Positions 56,486-64,000 of a stretch of 64,000 bases of DNA are shown one piece after another. The DNA lies in NCBI RefSeq assembly GCF_026151205.1, contig NC_087072.1, positions 24,951,799-25,015,798 on the forward strand, written 5' to 3'. The notes beneath the pieces were generated by a model that saw only the letters and a program-made list of their open reading frames with translations, was not told the origin of the DNA and did no database searches. The stretch's first letter is position 1, and each line of letters begins with the position of its first letter. Origin of the DNA: Bolinopsis microptera. Taxonomy: Eukaryota > Ctenophora > Tentaculata > Lobata > Bolinopsidae. Made by a program: the position numbers and the translations under genes.

Positions 56486-57007
56486 TCACAGTGCTGGCAA
56501 GCACGACCGGTGCATTTATTGTGGGTATACTATGTACCCCCTTTACTATTATACCCCCTTTACTATTATACCCCTTTGGTACACGTTACAAGCCTCTTTC
56601 GTGCACGCGAAGCGTGCACTCCGGCCGGAGGCGGCGGCCGAAGGCCGCCGCCTCCGGCAGGAGTTTTTCAGGCATTAAGACTCATCGGAAGTCGTTCAGC
56701 GGATTTATTTTTAGTTCAAAACATTCTAATTTGATGTCAAAGATGACAGGAATAAAAAATAGTTATGTTGAGATTTTTAAGAAATTTGCATAAGATACTC
56801 GCCAGCACTGTTATACGAAATTCGGTAAAAAACCCAAAATCGCCATATTCAGGTGCCTTAAAAACCATGTTAAAATCGAGTTAGAGATCTGAATTTTTTC
56901 AGGGCGTCTAGACGTTGACCAAATCGACTGCAAAAAAAGTTTCAGGTTTCAGGAACATTGGGAAGTGGGTTTTCTAGAACCCCTGTTTTACGACAGATTG
57001 TCGTGAT
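56486..57007. mobile_element. Palindrome-rich non-autonomous element, copy 2
   Basis: Same structure as 30248-30787: CACAGTGCTGGCAAGCAC start, one fewer 17-bp CCCCTTTACTATTATAC unit, identical twin GAA-loop hairpins at 56601-56619 and 56625-56657, and a perfect terminal hairpin ACGACA-GAT-TGTCGT at 56990-57004 followed by GATA. It sits exactly where copy B stops matching copy A (29447), so its insertion, or recombination through it, may define the right boundary of the duplication. Confidence 0.62.
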
Positions 57008-57032
57008 ATCTATCTATATATATACATATATA
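57008..57032. repeat. AT-rich simple repeat linker
   Basis: Short TCTATCTATATATATACATATA tract of about 22 bases between the palindrome-rich element and the first 488-bp unit. Confidence 0.7.
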
Positions 57033-59490
57033 ATTCGAACAATTGAAACAAATCAAATTGGCGGGCAAACGATCCGTTTCATGATATGTATAAAAACAAT
57101 ACCAATCATCAGTGCCAAATAGAATAATGAAATGTAGCGCTATGACATGTTGCTCCTTTATAAAATAATTTTTATCGATCATGAAACATTTTCAAAATTA
57201 TCAAAATTTACAAAATTTCCAAAAAAACAGTTTATTGTGTCCGTCCCAATTTTAAAATTGTCTATGAATTAAGGTAGTAAGATATCTTTGGCTTTTAAAG
57301 TTGTAAACTGCGTTGGCCTTCGTGTAGTGGTAGAGGAAAATTCTTTACTGAGTTCCGTGAAGCTGGTAGAATTAGGATCCGTATTTGAGAGTTAATTGTT
57401 GATTCTGGTTATCAAACGAGAGTGCTCAACAACGACGAGTCGAAGGAGCATAACTAATAAATAGTTGTTGTTTGGTTTCCCAAAGAGAGTGCTCGACTGC
57501 AGTTAAGCAGGAGCATTATAATTCGAACAATTGAAACAAATCAAATTGGCGGGCAAACGATCCGTTTCATGATATGTATAAAAACAATACCAATCATCAG
57601 TGCCAAATAGAATAATGAATTGTAGCGCTATGACATGTTGCTCCTTTATAAAATAATTTTTATCGATCATGAAACATTTTCAAAATTATCAAAATTTACA
57701 AAATTTCCAAAAAAACAGTTTATTGTGTCCGTCCCAATTTTAAAATTGTCTATGAATTAAGGTAGTAAGATATCTTTGGCTTTTAAAGTTGTAAACTGCG
57801 TTGGCCTTCGTGTAGTGGTAGAGGAAAATTCTTTACTGAGTTCCGTGAAGCTGGTAGAATTAGGATCCGTATTTGAGAGTTAATTGTTGATTCTGGTTAT
57901 CAAACGAGAGTGCTCAACAACGACGAGTCGAAGGAGCATAACTAATAAATAGTTGTTGTTTGGTTTCCCAAAGAGAGTGCTCGACTGCAGTTAAGCAGGA
58001 GCATTATAATTCGAACAATTGAAACAAATCAAATTGGCGGGCAAACGATCCGTTTCATGATATGTATAAAAACAATACCAATCATCAGTGCCAAATAGAA
58101 TAATGAAATGTAGCGCTATGACATGTTGCTCCTTTATAAAATAATTTTTATCGATCATGAAACATTTTCAAAATTATCAAAATTTACAAAATTTCCAAAA
58201 AAACAGTTTATTGTGTCCGTCCCAATTTTAAAATTGTCTATGAATTAAGGTAGTAAGATATCTTTGGCTTTTAAAGTTGTAAACTGCGTTGGCCTTCGTG
58301 TAGTGGTAGAGGAAAATTCTTTACTGAGTTCCGTGAAGCTGGTAGAATTAGGATCCGTATTTGAGAGTTAATTGTTGATTCTGGTTATCAAACGAGAGTG
58401 CTCAACAACGACGAGTCGAAGGAGCATAACTAATAAATAGTTGTTGTTTGGTTTCCCAAAGAGAGTGCTCGACTGCAGTTAAGCAGGAGCATTATAATTC
58501 GAACAATTGAAACAAATCAAATTGGCGGGCAAACGATCCGTTTCATGATATGTATAAAAACAATACCAATCATCAGTGCCAAATAGAATAATGAATTGTA
58601 GCGCTATGACATGTTGCTCCTTTATAAAATAATTTTTATCGATCATGAAACATTTTCAAAATTATCAAAATTTACAAAATTTCCAAAAAAAAAGTTTATT
58701 GTGTCCGTCCCAATTTTAAAATTGTCTATGAATTAAGGTAGTAAGATATCTTTGGCTTTTAAAGTTGTAAACTGCGTTGGCCTTCGTGTAGTGGTAGAGG
58801 AAAATTCTTTACTGAGTTCCGTGAAGCTGGTAGAATTAGGATCCGTATTTGAGAGTTAATTGTTGATTCTGGTTATCAAACGAGAGTGCTCAACAACGAC
58901 GAGTCGAAGGAGCATAACTAATAAATAGTTGTTGTTTGGTTTCCCAAAGAGAGTGCTCGACTGCAGTTAAGCAGGAGCATTATAATTCGAACAATTGAAA
59001 CAAATCAAATTGGCGGGCAAACGATCCGTTTCATGATATGTATAAAAACAATACCAATCATCAGTGCCAAATAGAATAATGAATTGTATCGCTATGACAT
59101 GTTGCTCCTTTATAAAATAATTTTTATCGATCATGAAACATTTTCAAAATTATCAAAATTTACAAAATTTCCAAAAAAACAGTTTATTGTGTCCGTCCCA
59201 ATTTTAAAATTGTCTATGAATTAAGGTAGTAAGATATCTTTGGCTTTTAAAGTTGTAAACTGCGTTGGCCTTCGTGTAGTGGTAGAGGAAAATTCTTTAC
59301 TGAGTTCCGTGAAGCTGGTAGAATTAGGATCCGTATTTGAGAGTTAATTGTTGATTCTGGTTATCAAACGAGAGTGCTCAACAACGACGAGTCGAAGGAG
59401 CATAACTAATAAATAGTTGTTGTTTGGTTTCCCAAAGAGAGTGCTCGACTGCAGTTAAGCAGGAGCATTATAATTCGAACAATTGAAACA
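57033..59490 (+). repeat. Tandem array of a 488-bp unit, five copies
   Basis: Units start (ATTCGAAC) at 57033, 57521, 58009, 58497 and 58985, each exactly 488 bp, with an 18-bp truncated sixth unit at 59473-59490. Units differ at only a few bases: GAAATGTAG in units 1 and 3, GAATTGTAG in 2 and 4, GAATTGTAT in 5, plus a C-to-A change in the A-run of unit 4. Each unit contains a diverged internal duplication built around GAGAGTGCTC...GGAGCAT. No ORF of note; no confident RNA gene. Confidence 0.95.
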
Positions 59491-62400
59491 AGCACTATTT
59501 CTAGGTTATGAGACGGCTAAATGATGCGAATAATAAATCCTCAGATCTCCCAGTACTCTACATTAAAAACACTTTCCAACTACAAAACTTAACCACAAAA
59601 CCAGCTCTGAGCACTATTTCTAGGTTATGAGACGGCTAAATGATGCGAATAATAAATCCTCAGAGCTCCCAGTACTCTACATTAAAAACACTTTCCAACT
59701 ACAAAACTTAACCATAAAACCAGCTCTGAGCACCATTTCTAGGTTATGAGACGGCTAAATGATGCCAATTATAAACCCTCAGAGCTCCCAGTACTCTACA
59801 TTAAAAACACTTTCCAACTACAAAACTTAACCACAAAACCAGCTCTGAGCACTATTTCTAGGTTATGAGACGGCTAAATGATGCCAATTATAAATCCTCA
59901 GAGCTCCCAGTACTCTACATTAAAAACACTTTCCAACTACAAAACTTCACCACTAAACCAGCTCTGAGCACTATTTCTAGGTTAATATGAGACGGCTAAA
60001 TGATGCCAATTATAAATCCTCAGAGCTCCCAGTACTCTACATTAAAAACACTTTCCAACTACAAAACTTAACCACTAAACCAGCTCTGAGCACTATTTCT
60101 AGGTTAATATGAGACGGCTAAATGATGCCAATTATAAATCCTCAGAGCTCCCAGTACTCTACATTAAAAACACTTTCCAACTACAAAACTTAACCACTAA
60201 ACCAGCCTCTGAGCACTATTTCTAGGTTATGAGACGGCTAAATGATGCGAATAATAAATCCTCAGATCTCCCAGTACTCTACATTAAAAACACTTTCCAA
60301 CTACAAAACTTAACCACAAAACCAGCTCTGAGCACTATTTCTAGGTTATGAGACGGCTAAATGATGCGAATAATAAATCCTCAGATCTCCCAGTACTCTA
60401 CATTAAAAACACTTTCCAACTACAAGACTTAACCACAAAACCAGCTCTGAGCACTATTTCTAGGTTATGAGACGGCTAAATGATGCGAATAATAAATCCT
60501 CAGATCTCCCAGTACTCTACATTAAAAACACTTTCCAACTACAAAACTTAACCACAAAACCAGCTCTGAGCACTATTTCTAGGTTATGAGACGGCTAAAT
60601 GATGCGAATAATAAATCCTCAGATCTCCCAGTACTCTACATTAAAAACACTTTCCAACTACAGAACTTAACCACAAAACCAGCTCTGAGCACTATTTCTA
60701 GGTTATGAGACGGCTAAATGATGCGAATAATAAATCCTCAGATCTCCCAGTACTCTACATTAAAAACACTTTCCAACTACAAAACTTAACCACAAAACCA
60801 GCTCTGAGCACCATTTCTAGGTATGAGACGGCTAAATGATGCCAATTATAAATCCTCAGAGCTCCCAGTACTCTACATTAAAAACACTTTCCAACTACAA
60901 AACTTAACCACAAAACCAGCTCTGAGCACTATTTCTAGGTTATGAGACGGCTAAATGATGCGAATAATAAATCCTCAGAGCTCCCAGTACTCTACATTAA
61001 AAACACTTTCCAACTACAAAACTTAACCACAAAACCAGCTCTGAGCACTATTTCTAGGTTATGAGACGGCTAAATGATGCGAATAATAAATCCTCAGAGC
61101 TTCCATTAAAAACACTTTCCAACTACAAGACTTAACCACAAAACCAGCTCTGAGCACTATTTCTAGGTTCTGAAACGACTAAATGATGCCAATTATAAAT
61201 CCTCAGAGCTCCCAGTACTCTACATTAAAAACACTTTCCAACTACAAAACTTAACCACAAACCAGCTCTGAGCACTATTTCTAGGTTATGAGACGGCTAA
61301 ACGATGCGAATAATAAATCCTCAGAGCTCCCAGTACTCTACATTAAAAACACTTTCCAACTACAAAACTTAACCACAAAACCAGCTCTGAGCACTATTTC
61401 TAGGTTATGAGACGGCTAAATGATGCGAATAATAAATCCTCAGATCTCCCAGTACTCTACATTAAAAACACTTTCCAACTACAAAACTTAACCACAAAAC
61501 CAGCTCTGAGCACTATTTCTAGGTTATGAGACGGCTAAATGATGCCAATTATAAATCCTCAGAGCTCCCAGTACTCTACATTAAAAACACTTTCCAACTA
61601 CAAAACTTAACCACTAAACCAGCTCTGAGCACTATTTCTAGGTTATGAGACGGCTAAATGATGCCAATTATAAATCCTCAGAGCTCCCAGTACTCTACAT
61701 TAAAAACACTTTCCAACTACAAAAATTAACCACAAAACCAGCTCTGAGCACTATTTCTAGGTTATGAGACGGCTAAATGATGCCAATTATAAATCCTCAG
61801 AGCCCCCAGTACTCTACATTAAAAACACTTTCCAACTACAAAACTTAACCACAAAACCAGCTCTGAGCACTATTTCTAGGTTATGAGACGGCTAAATGAT
61901 GCGAATAATAAATCCTCAGAGCTCCCAGTACTCTACATTAAAAACACTTTCCAACTACAAAACTTAACCACAAAACCAGCTCTGAGCACTATTTCTAGGT
62001 TATGAGACGGCTAAATGATGCGAATAATAAATCCTCAGAGCTCCCAGTACTCTACATTAAAAACACTTTCCAACTACAAAACTTAACCACAAAACCAGCT
62101 CTGAGCACTATTTCTAGGTTATGAGACGGCTAAATGATGCGAATAATAAATCCTCAGATCTCCCAGTACTCTACATTAAAAACACTTTCCAACTACAAAA
62201 CTTAACCACAAAACCAGCTCTGAGCACTATTTCTAGGTTATGAGACGGCTAAATGATGCGAATAATAAATCCTCAGAGCTTCCATTAAAAACACTTTCCA
62301 ACTACAAGACTTAACCACAAAACCAGCTCTGAGCACTATTTCTAGGTTCTGAAACGACTAAATGATGCCAATTATAAATCCTCAGAGCTCCCAGTACTCT

Positions 62401-63810
62401 ACATTAAAAACACTTTCCAACTACAAAACTTAACCACTAAACCAGCTCTGAGCACTATTTCTAGGTTATGAGACGGCTAAATGATGCGAATAATAAATCC
62501 TCAGAGCTCCCAGTACTCTACATTAAAAACACTTTCCAACTACAAAACTTAACCACAAAACAAGCTCTGAGCACTATTTCTAGGTTATGAGACGGCTAAA
62601 TGATGCCAATTATAAATCCTCAGAGCTCCAGTACTCTACATTAAAAACACTTTCCAACTACAAAACTTAACCACTAAACCAGCTCTGAGCACTATTTCTA
62701 GGTTATGAGACGGCTAAATGATGCGAATAATAAATCCTCAGATCTCCCAGTACTCTACATTAAAAACACTTTCCAACTACAAAACTTAACCACAAAACCA
62801 GCTCTGAGCACTATTTCTAGGTTCTGAAACGACTAAATGATGCCAATTATAAATCCTCAGAGCTCCCAGTACTCTACATTAAAAACACTTTCCAACTACA
62901 AACTTAACCACTAAACCAGCTCTGAGCACTATTTCTAGGTTATGAGACGGCTAAATGATGCGAATAATAAATCCTCAGAGCTCCCAGTACTCTACATTAA
63001 AAACACTTTCCAACTACAAAACTTAACCACAAAACAAGCTCTGAGCACTATTTCTAGGTTATGAGACGGCTAAATGATGCCAATTATAAATCCTCAGAGC
63101 TCCCAGTACTCTACATTAAAAACACTTTCCAACTACAAAACTTAACCACTAAACCAGCTCTGAGCACTATTTCTAGGTTATGAGACGGCTAAATGATGCG
63201 AATAATAAATCCTCAGAGCTCCCAGTACTCTACATTAAAAACACTTTCCAACTACAAAACTTAACCACAAAACCAGCTCTGAGCACTATTTCTAGGTTAT
63301 GAGACGGCTAAATGATGCGAATGATAAATCCTCAGATCTCCCAGTACTCTACATTAAAAACACTTTCCAACTACAAAACTTAACCACAAAACCAGCTCTG
63401 AGCACTATTTCTAGGTTATGAGACGGCTAAATGATGCGAATAATAAATCCTCAGAGCTCCCAGTACTCTACATTAAAAACACTTTCCAACTACAAAACTT
63501 AACCACAAAACAAGCTCTGAGCACTATTTCTAGGTTATGAGACGGCTAAATGATGCCAATTATAAATCCTCAGATCTCCCAGTACTCTACATTAAAAACA
63601 CTTTCCAACTACAAAACTTAACCACAAAACCAGCTCTGAGCACTATTTCTAGGTTATGAGACGGCTAAATGATGCCAATTATAAATCCTCAGAGCTCCTA
63701 GTACTCTACATTAAAAACACTTTCCAACTACAAAATTTAACCACAAAGCCAGCTTTGAGCACTATTTCTAGGTTCTAAAACGACAAAACGATGCGAATTA
63801 TAAATCTCCC
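59491..63810 (+). repeat. 119-bp satellite, about 36 monomers
   Basis: Monomer begins AGCACTATTTCTAGGTTATG and ends AACCAGCTCTG. Two main variants: GCGAATAATAAATCCTCAGA and GCCAATTATAAATCCTCAGA. Rare private variants recur at regular intervals, showing higher-order organisation. The last monomer (about 63745-63810) is clearly diverged, as is usual at an array edge. No coding potential. Confidence 0.95.
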
Positions 63811-64000
63811 ACTGCGTAAGCCGGTAAACTAATTAACCGGCTAAAAAAGCTGAGACGGCTATTATGTATTATCGTAACGACATGATCACGGCCGTTAAAT
63901 GGCTATTAGTTGACTGTTCATAACAGCTGCTCTATATTTGTGCGCTCTATCATAAGGTTGTTTCAGAGCTGCTAAACTCCGGCTAATATAACAAGCCTTT
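63811..64000. other. Unique right end
   Basis: Not part of the satellite. Contains an inverted repeat GCCGGT...ACCGGC (63829-63851) and a degenerate match to the satellite (GAGACGGCTATTATG). No gene visible. Confidence 0.5.

Larger units (their letters stand above)
31098..56486 (+). repeat. Tandem segmental duplication, copy B
   Basis: Collinear with copy A. Specific to B: about 113 bp at 32277-32389 containing three tandem units of GCAAGCAGGGTTCACATCAT, the nested LINE (34133-38339), and the LTR retrotransposon (43847-51459). B lacks the MITE, the 430-bp and 8.1-kb segments of A. Coding regions in B are open where A is broken, so B is the better reference. Confidence 0.85.

Noticed and set aside
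57200-57350. Spliced-leader or snRNA gene in the 488-bp unit
   Set aside because: A donor-like AAG-GTAGTAAG is present, but no clear Sm site or promoter element follows, so tandem arrangement alone is not enough.
57300-57380. tRNA-like gene in each 488-bp unit
   Set aside because: TAGTGGTAGAGG resembles an A box, but there is no B box (GGTTCGA-type) and no cloverleaf could be folded.
59491-63810. CRISPR or coding repeat array
   Set aside because: 119-bp head-to-tail monomers without spacers and with stops in all frames; a satellite.

Overview
Kind of organism: a metazoan nuclear genome, probably an invertebrate. The evidence is a two-exon SLC22-type transporter with a GT-AG intron, a Ty3/gypsy-type LTR retrotransposon, several families of EN-RT non-LTR retrotransposons (LINEs), hAT-type TIR elements with 8-bp target duplications, and large satellite arrays. 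There is no prokaryotic gene organisation. The species cannot be told from the sequence.

Layout. The window is dominated by a direct tandem duplication: copy A (about 2798-29447) and copy B (about 31098-56486). Each copy carries insertions the other lacks, so each acts as an empty-site control. Only copy A has a 149-bp hAT MITE (3685-3833), about 430 bp with a second exon-like unit (4872-5306), an 8.1-kb block of degenerate LINEs (5941-14042), and a further local duplication with a GTTT microsatellite and a 22-bp minisatellite (24880-30248). Only copy B has a LINE nested inside a hAT-type element (LINE 34133-38339 within 33980-38499) and a complete LTR retrotransposon (43847-51459). Copy A from about 14.0 to 25.5 kb is full of small indels relative to copy B. 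Genes open in B are therefore broken in A; sequencing or polishing error explains part of this and real decay may explain the rest.

Genes. The best host gene is an SLC22/organic-ion-transporter-like gene on the minus strand (exon 1 43011-43149, 128-bp intron, exon 2 41447-42882; 524 codons), with a broken counterpart at 17849-19623. A second host gene, unidentified, is suggested by three phase-compatible exon-like blocks on the minus strand at 2901-3982 and again at 31194-32122. Everything else that codes is retroelement: the LTR element has gag (CCHC knuckle) and pol (PR-RT-RH-IN with D,D35E). They are linked by a canonical TTTAAAC -1 slippery heptamer that abuts the gag stop codon.

Right end. 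After copy B come a 520-bp palindrome-rich element (second copy at 30248-30787), five tandem copies of an exact 488-bp unit (57033-59472), about 36 copies of a 119-bp satellite with higher-order structure (59491-63810), and a short unique tail.
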